Source: Halorubrum sp. Atlit-26R (GTDB taxonomy: Archaea; Halobacteriota; Halobacteria; Halobacteriales; Haloferacaceae). From it: a stretch of DNA of 64,000 nucleotides. Shown here one piece after another: positions 52,264 to 60,323 of this stretch. The first letter of the stretch is position 1. Every line of letters begins with the position of its first letter. Below the pieces are notes generated by a model. That model was not told where the DNA came from and ran no database searches. It saw nothing but the letters and a program-made list of their open reading frames with translations. A program made the position numbers and the translations under genes. Location of the stretch: positions 186,001 through 250,000 of the forward strand of contig NZ_QPLT01000003.1 in the NCBI RefSeq assembly GCF_003666015.1, written 5' to 3'.

Positions 52264-53589
52264 ATGCTGATCGCCGGAACCGTCGTCGCCGACTCCGAGA
52301 CCGTCATCCCCGACGGCGCCGTCGTCGTCGAGGGGAACACGATCGCCGCGGTCGGCGAGGAGAGCGCCCTCCGCGACCGCTACCCCGACCGCGAGCGCCG
52401 CGAGTTCGACCTCGTCGCGCCCGGCCTCGTCGGCGGCCACGTCCACTCGGTCCAGTCGCTGGGCCGGGGGATCGCCGACGACGCCGCCCTCCTCGACTGG
52501 CTGTTCGACGCCGTGCTCCCGATGGAGGCCGCGATGGACGCCGAGGCCACTCGGGCCGCGGCCGAGCTGGGCTACCTGGAGTGTCTCGAATCGGGAACGA
52601 CCACCGTCGTCGACCACCTCTCCGTGAACCACGCCGACGAGGCGTTCGAGGCCGCGATCGACACGGGGATCCGCGCGCGGCTCGGCAAGGTGCTGATGGA
52701 CAAGGAGTCGCCCGACGGGCTCATCGAAGAGACCGACGCCGCGCTCGCGGAGAGCGAGGCCCTGATCCGAGAGTACCACGGCGCCGCCGACGGCCGCGTC
52801 CGGTACGCGGTGACGCCGCGGTTCGCCGTCACCTGCACCGAGGAGTGCTTGCGCGGCTGCCGCGAACTGGCCGACCGGTACGACGGCGTGACGATCCACA
52901 CCCACGCCAGCGAGAACGAGGACGAGATCGAGACGGTGGAGGCCGACACCGGGAAGCGGAACGTCCTCTGGCTCGACGAGGTCGGGCTGACGGGACCGGA
53001 CGTGACGCTCGCGCACTGCGTCCACACCGACGAGCGCGAGCGCGAGGTGCTCGCCGAGACCGACACGGTCGTCACCCACTGCCCCTCCTCGAACATGAAG
53101 CTCGCCTCGGGGATCGCCCCGGTTCAGGACTACCTCGAACGCGGCGTCACGGTCGCGCTCGGCAACGACGGCCCCCCGTGTAACAACACCCTCGACCCCT
53201 TTACCGAGATGCGGCAGGCGAGCCTCCTCGGCAAGGTCGACGCCCGGGACCCGACCCGCCTCCCGGCCCCGACCGTGCTGGAGATGGCGACGACCCACGG
53301 CGCCCGGGCCGCCGGCTTCGACCGCCTCGGCGCGCTCCGCGAGGGGTACCGCGCCGACGTGATCGGGATCACGACCGACCTGACCCGGGCGACCCCGATA
53401 CACGACCCGCTCTCGCACTTAGTGTACGCCGCCCACGGCGACGACGTGGCGTTCACGATGGTCGACGGCGAGGTCCGCTACGCCGACGGCGAACACGTCG
53501 GCGTCGACGCCGCCGCCGTCCGCGAACGCGCGACGCGCCACGCGGAGCGGGTGGTGGAGACGGCCGCCATCGACGTCGCCGGACCGTAG
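52264..53589 (+). CDS. Amidohydrolase, adenosylhomocysteine/methylthioadenosine deaminase-like
   Basis: This 441-residue zinc amidohydrolase has APGLVGGHVHSVQSLGRGIADD (the HxH of strand 1), a helical body, GVTIHTHASENEDEI, LAHCVHTDERE and ALGNDGPPCNN (catalytic Asp). The wording is that of the MtaD/SAH-deaminase group of the cytosine-deaminase superfamily, which act on adenosine-type nucleosides. The exact substrate cannot be read by eye. CTCTTACC about 27 bp upstream fits leaderless initiation at ATG 52264. The family role is salvage of SAM by-products. Monocistronic; convergent with a small hypothetical gene. Confidence 0.88.
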   Translation: MLIAGTVVADSETVIPDGAVVVEGNTIAAVGEESALRDRYPDRERREFDLVAPGLVGGHVHSVQSLGRGIADDAALLDWLFDAVLPMEAAMDAEATRAAAELGYLECLESGTTTVVDHLSVNHADEAFEAAIDTGIRARLGKVLMDKESPDGLIEETDAALAESEALIREYHGAADGRVRYAVTPRFAVTCTEECLRGCRELADRYDGVTIHTHASENEDEIETVEADTGKRNVLWLDEVGLTGPDVTLAHCVHTDEREREVLAETDTVVTHCPSSNMKLASGIAPVQDYLERGVTVALGNDGPPCNNTLDPFTEMRQASLLGKVDARDPTRLPAPTVLEMATTHGARAAGFDRLGALREGYRADVIGITTDLTRATPIHDPLSHLVYAAHGDDVAFTMVDGEVRYADGEHVGVDAAAVRERATRHAERVVETAAIDVAGP

Positions 53590-53637
53590 CCTCGTCGCCG
53601 TCGATCTCGCGCCGCGAGAAACGGGGAGGTCCGCGAC

Positions 53638-54039
53638 CTACGAGGAGGTCTCGACCGACGAGGCGGCCGCGGACGGGCACTTCGCCCACCGCAGCGCGGC
53701 GTCGTCGTCGTTGAACGCCTCGGTGTCGACGCCCTCGACGTCGATGGTCCGCTTGAGGTACCGCCGCTTCGAGCGCTGACCGACGACGGCGAACCGGTCG
53801 ACGCCGCGGGCGACCGCGATCTGCGCGGACTCGCGGAGCGCCCGGCGGCCGGCGTCCGAACACGGACGGCTCGTCCGCACGACGATCACGACGGCGTTGA
53901 CGGTGTTGGGGTCCGTCGCGATCCGCCACCGATCGAGCAGCGACTCGCCGTCCGCGGGGCTCAGTCCAGTCCCGTGTGGGAACTCGACGACGAGGACGTC
54001 GTCCTCGACCCGCAGCAGCCAGCGCTCGCTCGGTTCCAT
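53638..54039 (-). CDS. Small STAS-like/unknown protein
   Basis: This 133-residue protein starts MEPSERWLLRVEDDVLVVEFPHG and has an alternating alpha/beta pattern (NAVVIVVRTSRPCSDAGRRALRESAQIAVARGVDRFAVVG) with the look of a STAS/SpoIIAA-like fold. The tail RTIDVEGVDTEAFNDDDAALRWA follows. No catalytic motif is seen. Two TATA candidates (AGTTTATA near 54066, GATATTTA near 54080) lie upstream. The first supports the ATG at 54039; the second would fit a GTG at 54054 adding five residues. Family assignment is weak. Confidence 0.5.
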   Translation of the reverse strand: MEPSERWLLRVEDDVLVVEFPHGTGLSPADGESLLDRWRIATDPNTVNAVVIVVRTSRPCSDAGRRALRESAQIAVARGVDRFAVVGQRSKRRYLKRTIDVEGVDTEAFNDDDAALRWAKCPSAAASSVETSS

Positions 54040-54255
54040 GGCATCCCCTATCACGTACGGGGGTATAAACTACACTCTCTAAATATCTCGTTTGATACCC
54101 AACTGCTCCGGTCGCCGACGCGATCCGGTTGACGTGCGATCCGCGCCGAGGAGTACGTGCGGGCGTCGCCGGTGCGGTCGCCCGTCCGTTATCAGCGCAG
54201 GAGATTCGGCGGGAGATCGGCGGAGAGTGTCGCGGTCCTCGTCGGGTCCAGCGCG

Positions 54256-55017
54256 TCAGTCGTGCCGAGCCGCAGTCTCGTCGAGCGCGTCGACGACCGC
54301 TGTCGCGAGCGCGTCGAACGACGCCTCGTCGGGGACGACGTCGACGTCGATGCCGCGGTCGGCGGCCGTCTCCGCGGTCGGCGGGCCGATGACGCCGACC
54401 ACCGCGTCCGCGAGTCCGGCACGAGCCGCGTCCTCGACGCCGCGGTCCGCGGCCGCCGCGAGGAAGTTGTCGACGGTGAGCGAGGAGGTGAACGCGACGG
54501 CGTCGAGGTCGCCGGCCGCGGCCAGCTCCGCGGAGTCTCCCGCGCCGGTCGGCCGCGTGAGCCGGTACAGGACGGTCTCGGTCACGTCCGCGCCGGCCTC
54601 GCGCAGGCCGTCGAGGAGGACGTCGCTGCCGTGGTCCGAGCGGGCGACGACGACGCGCTCGCCGGCGACGCGCGGTTCGAGCGCCGCGACAAGCCCGGCC
54701 GAGGTGTACTCTTCCGGGACGACGTCGACCGTCCAGCCCGCCTCGCGGGCGGCCGCGGCGGTGGCGGGGCCGATCGCCGCGAGGTCGGCGTCGCCGGGCT
54801 CCCAGCCGGCCGCGGCGGCCAGTTCGACCCCCGTCTTACTCGTGAGGGCGACGAGCGGCGCGGAGGCGGGGACGGCGCCCGTCGGCTCGACTTCGAGCAT
54901 CGGGTCGGGGACCGGCTCCGCGCCGAGCGAGCGAAGCAGCTCGACGGCCGCCTCGATCCGCTCGTCGTCCGGCCGGAAGACGGCCACGCGCGGCCTTCGG
55001 CTCCCGTCGCCGCTCAC
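54256..55017 (-). CDS. hemD: Uroporphyrinogen-III synthase
   Basis: This 253-residue protein begins MSGDGSRRPRVAVFRPDDER. It has VALTSKTGVELAAAAG, VVARSDHGSDVLLDGLREAGADVTETVLYRL and AFTSSLTVDNFLAAAADRG, the two-lobe HemD fold, which cyclises hydroxymethylbilane. It overlaps cobA by four bases (ATGA) and forms with hemC an uroporphyrinogen III operon. Sequence identity to bacterial HemD is low in general, so position in the operon contributes to the call. Confidence 0.9.
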   Translation of the reverse strand: MSGDGSRRPRVAVFRPDDERIEAAVELLRSLGAEPVPDPMLEVEPTGAVPASAPLVALTSKTGVELAAAAGWEPGDADLAAIGPATAAAAREAGWTVDVVPEEYTSAGLVAALEPRVAGERVVVARSDHGSDVLLDGLREAGADVTETVLYRLTRPTGAGDSAELAAAGDLDAVAFTSSLTVDNFLAAAADRGVEDAARAGLADAVVGVIGPPTAETAADRGIDVDVVPDEASFDALATAVVDALDETAARHD

Positions 55018-55910
55018 GCCCCGTCACCCCCGGCCGACTCGTCTTCTTCCTGCTCCTCGCCCGCCGACCGAACCGGCGCCGAGCCGGCGTTTTCGAGGAA
55101 GGTCACGACGCGGTCGCGGGTCGCGGCCACGTCGCCGATCACGGTGATCGCGGGCGGCTCGATCCCCGCCTCGTCGCGGACGTCGACGATCGTGTCGAGC
55201 GTGCCGGTCGCGACGCGCATCTCCGGCCACGTCGCGCGCTCGACGAGCGCGACGGGGGTGTCGCCGTCGAGGCCGGCGTCGCGGAGCGCGGCGGCGTACG
55301 CCGGCAGCTTCCCGACGCCCATCAGCACGACGACCGTCCCGCCGGTCGCCGCGAGCGCGTCCCAGTCGACCGCGGACTCCTCCTTCGTCGGGTCCTCGTG
55401 GCCCGTGACGAACGAGACCGAGGAGGCGTGGTCGCGGTGCGTCACCGGGATCCCGGCGACCGCGGGGCCGGCGATGGCCGAGGTGACGCCGGGGACGACC
55501 TCGAAGGGGACTCCCTCCTCCGCGAGGTGTTCGGCCTCCTCGCCGCCGCGGCCGAAGACGAACGGGTCGCCGCCCTTCAGCCGGACGACGCGGTTCCCCT
55601 CCCGGGCCAACTCGACCATGCGCCGGTTGGTGTACTCCTGCGGCGTCCACTCGCCGCCGGCGCGCTTCCCGACGTCCTCCCGTTTCGCCTCGGGGATCTC
55701 GCCGAGAATTTCGGGGCCCGGCAGCTTGTCGTGGAGGACCACGTCGGCCGACTCGATCAGCCGCTTCGCCTTGACCGTGAGAAGATCCGGGTCGCCCGGC
55801 CCGGAGCCGACGAGGAAGACGGTGCCGACCCGCTCGTCGCGGCCGCGCGTCGGGGGCTCGTTCGCGTCGGATCCGGGACCCGCGCCGGGACCGGCAGCGT
55901 CCTCACTCAT
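55014..55910 (-). CDS. cobA: Uroporphyrinogen-III C-methyltransferase
   Basis: This 298-residue SAM-dependent methyltransferase makes precorrin-2 for siroheme and cobalamin. VFLVGSGPGDPDLLTVKAKRLIESADVVLHDKL opens the fold, with VVRLKGGDPFVFGRGGEEAEHL, FEVVPGVTSAIAGPAVAGIPVTHR and VVLMGVGKLPAY. Motifs and length match SUMT. It overlaps hemC by eight bases at its start and hemD by four at its end. The N-terminal 25 residues are an acidic extension. Confidence 0.95.
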   Translation of the reverse strand: MSEDAAGPGAGPGSDANEPPTRGRDERVGTVFLVGSGPGDPDLLTVKAKRLIESADVVLHDKLPGPEILGEIPEAKREDVGKRAGGEWTPQEYTNRRMVELAREGNRVVRLKGGDPFVFGRGGEEAEHLAEEGVPFEVVPGVTSAIAGPAVAGIPVTHRDHASSVSFVTGHEDPTKEESAVDWDALAATGGTVVVLMGVGKLPAYAAALRDAGLDGDTPVALVERATWPEMRVATGTLDTIVDVRDEAGIEPPAITVIGDVAATRDRVVTFLENAGSAPVRSAGEEQEEDESAGGDGA

Positions 55911-57057
55911 CGTCCTCCCCGGTCTCCGCCTCCTCGCGCGCCTCGGCGATCAGGTCGTCGGCGCCGCGGTCCGCGAGGTCCGCGGCGAACTCGGCGGCGG
56001 CCGTGCCGTGCGACCGGACCGGAAGGTCGCGGGTGTCCGCCACCTCCTCGGTGCCGTCGGTCGAGAGGACCCGCGCCCGGACGTGGACGTGTTCGCCCCG
56101 AACCATCGCGGAGACGCCGATCGGCGCGACGCAGCCGCCGTTGAGCTCGCCGAGGACCGTCCGCTCGACGGTGACCGCGACGCGGGTCCGCGGGTGGTCG
56201 ACCGCGTCGCGGACCGCCTCGATCACGTCCGGGTCGCTCGCGGTGACCGCGATGGCGCCCTGTCCGGCCGCGGGGACGAACTCCTCGCGCGGGAGCCGCG
56301 TCGTCTCCACCTCGTGGAAGAGGTTCGAGCGGCGCAGGCCCGCCTCGGCGAGGACGACCGCGTCGTACTCCGTCTCGACCTGCCGCTCCATCGCCGCGCG
56401 TTCGAGGTCCGACAGCGAGTCGAACCACTCCTCGACGGTGCGGTCGAACTCCTCGTCGACCTCGTCGTCCGCGTCGTCGGCTTCGTCACCCTGATCCTCC
56501 GCGTCGCGGTCCTCCTCAGCGGTCAGGGCGCTCTCCTCGCCCGACGCGATCAGCCGCCGCTCGTGTTCCGCCTGAAGGCCGGGCGCGAGCAGCTTCTCTA
56601 ATCGGGTGTCGACGTTGCCGCGGATCGGCTCGACCGTGAGGTCGGGCCGGGCGGCCCGGATCTGCGCGCCCCGGCGGAGCGAGCCGGTTCCGACGACAGC
56701 CCCCGACGGGAGGTCCTCGATGCCGAGCCCCTCGGGGTGGACGACCACGTCGCCGGAGGGCGCGCGCTCGGGGACGCCCGCGACGACGAGGTCGGCCATC
56801 TCCTCGGTCGGGAGGTCCTTCAGCGAGTGGACCGCGAGGTCGGCGTCGCCGGTGAGCACCTCCTCGTCTAAGGCGCGCACGAACGCCCCGGTCTTCCCGA
56901 GGCGGTGGATCAGTTCGTCTGGGATCTGGTCGCCGCGCGTCTCCACCTGCCGGAGTTCCACGTCGCGGCGCCGGCTCGACAGCGCCTCGCGGACGGTCTC
57001 GGCCTGTCGAAGGGCTAAGTCCGACCCGCGGGTCGCGAGCCTGAGCGTTTCGGTCAT
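55903..57057 (-). CDS. hemC: Hydroxymethylbilane synthase (porphobilinogen deaminase)
   Basis: This 384-residue protein polymerises four porphobilinogens. MTETLRLATRGSDLALRQAETV, VETRGDQIPD, TGAFVRALDEEVLTGDADLAVHSLKDLP and RRGAQIRAARPDLTVEPIRGNVDTRL are diagnostic. The dipyrromethane cofactor cysteine is Cys309 in LNGGCVAPIGV. About 70 extra residues, mostly acidic, split the middle of the protein (between TRLEKLLAP and YDAVVLAEAGL). TTCAAAAG about 27 bp upstream supports the ATG at 57057. It heads the hemC-cobA-hemD operon. Confidence 0.94.
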   Translation of the reverse strand: MTETLRLATRGSDLALRQAETVREALSSRRRDVELRQVETRGDQIPDELIHRLGKTGAFVRALDEEVLTGDADLAVHSLKDLPTEEMADLVVAGVPERAPSGDVVVHPEGLGIEDLPSGAVVGTGSLRRGAQIRAARPDLTVEPIRGNVDTRLEKLLAPGLQAEHERRLIASGEESALTAEEDRDAEDQGDEADDADDEVDEEFDRTVEEWFDSLSDLERAAMERQVETEYDAVVLAEAGLRRSNLFHEVETTRLPREEFVPAAGQGAIAVTASDPDVIEAVRDAVDHPRTRVAVTVERTVLGELNGGCVAPIGVSAMVRGEHVHVRARVLSTDGTEEVADTRDLPVRSHGTAAAEFAADLADRGADDLIAEAREEAETGEDDE

Positions 57058-57225
57058 ACGCGGACTGAGGTCCCCCGCGTTCAAAAGCGCACCAGTTCGG
57101 CCGCCTCAGCGGCCGCGACCGTCCGGTGCCGCGTTCGCGGGGGTGACGCGTCCGCTCGCTGGGTCCGAGGCAACTCCCGCCACGGTCACGGACCCTTTAT
57201 CAGTCGGTCCCGAAGCGACGACGAG

Positions 57226-58314
57226 ATGGCACGCGCGAGCGCCGGGGGCCGGCTCCACTTCGGCTTCTGTAACCTCAGCCTCTCGCACGAGCGGCTGTAC
57301 GGCGCCCTCGGCGTCGGGCTCGACGCCCCCCGCGTCGTCGTCGACGCGGAGCCGGCCTCGGCGGTGAGCGTGACGGTCGACGAGGCGGAGGGGAACCAAC
57401 CGGAGTCGGCCGATTCCGCTCCGAGCGTGCGCGACGACGTTCGCGAGTATGCGACCGCGGCCCTCGACCTGCTCGACGTCGACGGCGCCCGGGTCGCGGT
57501 CCGCGAGTCGCTCCCGCGACACGCCGGGCTCGGCAGCGGGACGCAGCTGGCGGCGGCGACGCTCGCGGCCGTCGCGACCGCCCACGGCGAGCCAGCGCGG
57601 GTGCGCGAGCGCGCGCCGGCCCTCGGCCGCGGCGGGCGCTCCGGCGTCGGCGTCGCGACGTTCGAAGGGGGCGGGTTCGTCCTCGACGCCGGCCACCCGA
57701 CCGCGCGCTTCACGACGGACCGCCCCGCGGACGGCGAGTGGAGCGTCCCGCCGGTAGCCGCCCGCCACTCCGTCCCCGACGACTGGCGGTTCCTGCTCGT
57801 CAAGCCCGACGCGGACGCCGGGCGGAACGGCGCGGCCGAGGACGACGCGATGCGCGCGGCGGTCGAGCGCGCGGAGCCGGGACTCGCCGACAGGATCGGC
57901 GGGATCGTCACCCGGCGCGTCCTCCCCGCGGTCGCGGCGGGGGACGCGGAGGCGTTCGGCGCGGCAGTCGCGGAGATCGGTCGGCTCAACGGCGCGTGGT
58001 ACGCCGACGAGCAGGGGGGCGTGTACCGGCCGCCCGTCGGCGAAATCGTCGACGCGCTCTCGGGCGCCGCGTCGGTGTTCGGCGCCGGGCAGTCCTCGTG
58101 GGGGCCGACCGTCTACGGCGTCACCGACGCGGCCCGCGCGGACGCGGCGCGCGACGCCGGCGAACGCGCGCTCGACGCGGCCGGGGTCGACGGCGAGGTG
58201 TCGGTCGTCCGCGCGTCGAACGAGGGCGCGCGGATCGACGCGGAGCGCGGGGCGGAACCGCCCTCGGCCGACCCGGAGAGGGGTAACACTAAGCCCCGCG
58301 GCGACGGGGCGTAA
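57226..58314 (+). CDS. Beta-RFAP synthase homologue (GHMP kinase superfamily)
   Basis: This 362-residue protein starts ASAGGRLHFGFCNLSLSHERLYGALGVGLDAP, the opening typical of beta-ribofuranosylaminobenzene 5'-phosphate synthase of the methanopterin pathway, a GHMP kinase relative. LPRHAGLGSGTQLAAATLAAVATAHGEPARV is the GHMP phosphate loop, and SGVGVATFEGGGFVLDAGH and VFGAGQSSWGPTVYGVTD follow. Haloarchaea use folates, but homologues occur in them, perhaps for modified folate side chains. A CCTTTATC box 27 bp upstream supports the start. Three bases separate it from the KaiC-like gene, so the two are an operon. Confidence 0.83.
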   Translation: MARASAGGRLHFGFCNLSLSHERLYGALGVGLDAPRVVVDAEPASAVSVTVDEAEGNQPESADSAPSVRDDVREYATAALDLLDVDGARVAVRESLPRHAGLGSGTQLAAATLAAVATAHGEPARVRERAPALGRGGRSGVGVATFEGGGFVLDAGHPTARFTTDRPADGEWSVPPVAARHSVPDDWRFLLVKPDADAGRNGAAEDDAMRAAVERAEPGLADRIGGIVTRRVLPAVAAGDAEAFGAAVAEIGRLNGAWYADEQGGVYRPPVGEIVDALSGAASVFGAGQSSWGPTVYGVTDAARADAARDAGERALDAAGVDGEVSVVRASNEGARIDAERGAEPPSADPERGNTKPRGDGA

Positions 58315-58317
58315 CCC

Positions 58318-59154
58318 ATGTCCAGTGTTCCGTTCGGGGTCGCGCGCCTCGACTCGATCCTCGGGGGCGGCGCGCCGGCCGGCAGCGTGGTGTTGCTCGC
58401 GGGCGAGGCCGGCGCCGGCGCCCGGGAGTTCGGGTACACCAGCGCGGCGATGAACGCCTTGGCGGGCGCCGACGAGGAGCTGTTCGACCTCTACTACGGC
58501 GACGTCGACGCCGACGCGACGCTGCCCGAGTCCGTCCACTACATCTCCTTCACCGCCGACACCGAGGCGATCACCCGGGAGATGGGGTACACGATGGATT
58601 CGGAGATCGTCGACGCGGCGGTCGACGAGATCTCCTTCCGGGACCTTTCGCCGGAGTACTTCCAGCTGTCGCCCGTGCCGCGCGACTGGTACGAGACGGA
58701 GACCGCCTCGATCACCGAGCTCGGCGACCGCGGCGAGTACGAGGACGTGCTCACGGCGTTCGGCGACTACCTCTCGGAACACGGCGAGCGGAGCCTCGTC
58801 TGCATCGACTCCGTCACCGACCTCGTCTCGATGGCCTCCGACGACACCGACTGGAGCGACGTCGCCATGGTGATGAAGGGATTAAAGAAGGCGGCCTACG
58901 AGTGGGGCGCCCTCGTCCTCGTGTTGGTGAACACAGACGCGCTCAGCGAGCGAGAGTTCGGCACGCTGATGGACGCCGCGGGCGGGACGCTCCAGTTCTC
59001 CTGGGAGAGCGGCGGCTCCCAGCGCGCCCGAACGATGTTCGTCCGCGAGTTCCGCGGCGTGCTCTCGCGGCTGGAGGCCGAGAACATCGTCCGCTTCGAG
59101 ACCGAGATCCACGAGGGCGGGTTCGACATCAGCGACGTGCGGAAGATCCGGTAG
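58318..59154 (+). CDS. RecA/KaiC-like protein with degenerate Walker A
   Basis: This 278-residue protein resembles the RAD55/KaiC-like 'HTR-like' proteins of haloarchaea: MSSVPFGVARLDSILGGGAPAGSVVLLAGEAGAGAREFGYTS, then HYISFTADTEAITREMGY, SLVCIDSVTDLVSM (Walker B-like), and LVLVLVNTDALSEREFGTLMDAAGGTLQF. The Walker A reads GEAGAGARE, where GxxGxGK(S/T) would be expected, so the ATP-binding lysine is replaced. The central VPRDWYETETASITELGDRGEYEDVL is an insertion. It follows the beta-RFAP synthase gene by three bases. It may be a structural or regulatory ATPase remnant. Confidence 0.72.
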   Translation: MSSVPFGVARLDSILGGGAPAGSVVLLAGEAGAGAREFGYTSAAMNALAGADEELFDLYYGDVDADATLPESVHYISFTADTEAITREMGYTMDSEIVDAAVDEISFRDLSPEYFQLSPVPRDWYETETASITELGDRGEYEDVLTAFGDYLSEHGERSLVCIDSVTDLVSMASDDTDWSDVAMVMKGLKKAAYEWGALVLVLVNTDALSEREFGTLMDAAGGTLQFSWESGGSQRARTMFVREFRGVLSRLEAENIVRFETEIHEGGFDISDVRKIR

Positions 59155-59184
59155 CGGACGCGCCCCGCTCCCTCGATTCCGCCC

Positions 59185-59281
59185 GCCGCTCTCGACTCCA
59201 CCTGCCGCTCTCGATTCCGCTCGCCGCTCTCGATTCCGCTCGCCGCTCTCGATTCCGCCCGCCGCTCTCGACTCCGCCGAG
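59185..59281. repeat. 19-bp tandem repeat between KaiC-like and coiled-coil genes
   Basis: GCCGCTCTCGA begins at 59185, 59204, 59223, 59242 and 59261, an exact 19-bp period (unit near CGCCGCTCTCGATTCCGCT). Units differ at few positions (A/T and C/T changes). It lies after the stop at 59154 and before the promoter at 59311. Function unknown. Confidence 0.9.
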
Positions 59282-59310
59282 TATCGATCCGGAGAACGCC
59301 GCGACAGGTT

Positions 59311-59320
59311 ACTTAAGCCT
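59311..59320 (+). promoter_or_regulatory. TATA box before a minicistron
   Basis: ACTTAAGCC, centred near 59314, is 27 bp upstream of the ATG at 59341, not of the gene start at 59358. That predicts a leaderless message beginning with the short ORF. Confidence 0.5.
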
Positions 59321-59340
59321 CGCCCCGCAACGGCAGGTAG

Positions 59341-59361
59341 ATGACGGAGGATCCGCGATGA
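59341..59361 (+). CDS. Six-codon minicistron (MTEDPR) overlapping next gene start
   Basis: ATG ACG GAG GAT CCG CGA TGA: the stop overlaps the ATG of the coiled-coil gene at 59358 (ATGA). If the transcript is leaderless, ribosomes would start here first and reach the main gene by reinitiation. Supported only by the position of the TATA box and the overlap. Confidence 0.3.
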   Translation: MTEDPR

Positions 59362-60323
59362 GCGACCTCGACCCCGCGGCGGCCGCCCTCGACGCCGCGG
59401 CCGAGGACGCCGGCGTGAGCCGCGAGGAGCTCCTCAAGCGCGCGCTCGTCGCGCTCGCGGAGTCCGAGGGGATCGACGTCCCCGATTCCGAGGAGGTGGC
59501 GGCGATCGAGGCCCGCCTCGACGACCTCGACGCGGAGCTGGACGAGAAGGTCGCCGACCTCCGCGAGCGGTTCGTCGACCTCTACCGCGAGGTGGAGTCG
59601 CTCAACGCCGGAGGGGAAGACACCGGCGACGCGGAGGGCGCGGCCCCGGCGCGGATCGACGACCTCGCCGACGAACTGGAAGAGGTCGCCGCCCGGCTGG
59701 ACCGGCTCGACGCGGAGGTCGCCGACGCGCCCTCCTCGGACCGGGTCGACGACCTCCGGGAGCGGCTGGAGGCGCTCGACGACCGCCTCGACGACCTGGA
59801 CGCGGTCCGCGACCGACTGGACGCGTTCGGCGACCGCCTCGACGAGGCCGACGAACGCGTCGACGCCGTGGACGACCGCCTCGACGGCGTCGAGGCGGAC
59901 CTCGACGGGATCTCGGGGGAGAAACTGACCGAGATCGACGACAAGCTCTCGCGGGTCGCGAACGCGGTGGTTAGGGTCAAACGCCGGCTCGACGCGGCCG
60001 AGCGCGACCGCGCCGACCGCGAGCGCGTCGACGCGCTGACGCGGACGGCGAACCGACACGGGGTGCGGACCGCCGACTGCGACCACTGCGGCGGCGGCGT
60101 GGAGTTAGGGCTGCTGTCGGCGCCGGAGTGTCCCCACTGCGGGCGCCGGTTCGAGGAGTTAGAGCCGAACACCGGCTTCCTCGGCACGTCGAAGCTCCTC
60201 GTCGCGGACCGGCCCGCGATCGACGGCGACGTCGGGGACGGCGACCGCGACGAGATGAGCCGGACGACCGACCGAACGAGCACCGCCGCGAGCGACGGCG
60301 GGCCGGACGGGGACCGCCGATGA
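59358..60323 (+). CDS. Coiled-coil protein with C-terminal zinc ribbon
   Basis: This 321-residue protein begins SDLDPAAAALDAAAEDAGVSREELLKRALVALAESEGIDV, like a small DNA-binding or dimerisation helix. A long heptad coiled coil (about 50-225) follows, dominated by DDR/LDD/RLD repeats. A four-Cys zinc ribbon (about 237-265: CDHCGGG and CPHCGRRF) is next, then an acidic tail. No name is certain; it resembles haloarchaeal proteins annotated only as coiled-coil. The next gene overlaps by four bases (ATGA). Both may form one complex. Confidence 0.68.
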   Translation: MSDLDPAAAALDAAAEDAGVSREELLKRALVALAESEGIDVPDSEEVAAIEARLDDLDAELDEKVADLRERFVDLYREVESLNAGGEDTGDAEGAAPARIDDLADELEEVAARLDRLDAEVADAPSSDRVDDLRERLEALDDRLDDLDAVRDRLDAFGDRLDEADERVDAVDDRLDGVEADLDGISGEKLTEIDDKLSRVANAVVRVKRRLDAAERDRADRERVDALTRTANRHGVRTADCDHCGGGVELGLLSAPECPHCGRRFEELEPNTGFLGTSKLLVADRPAIDGDVGDGDRDEMSRTTDRTSTAASDGGPDGDRR

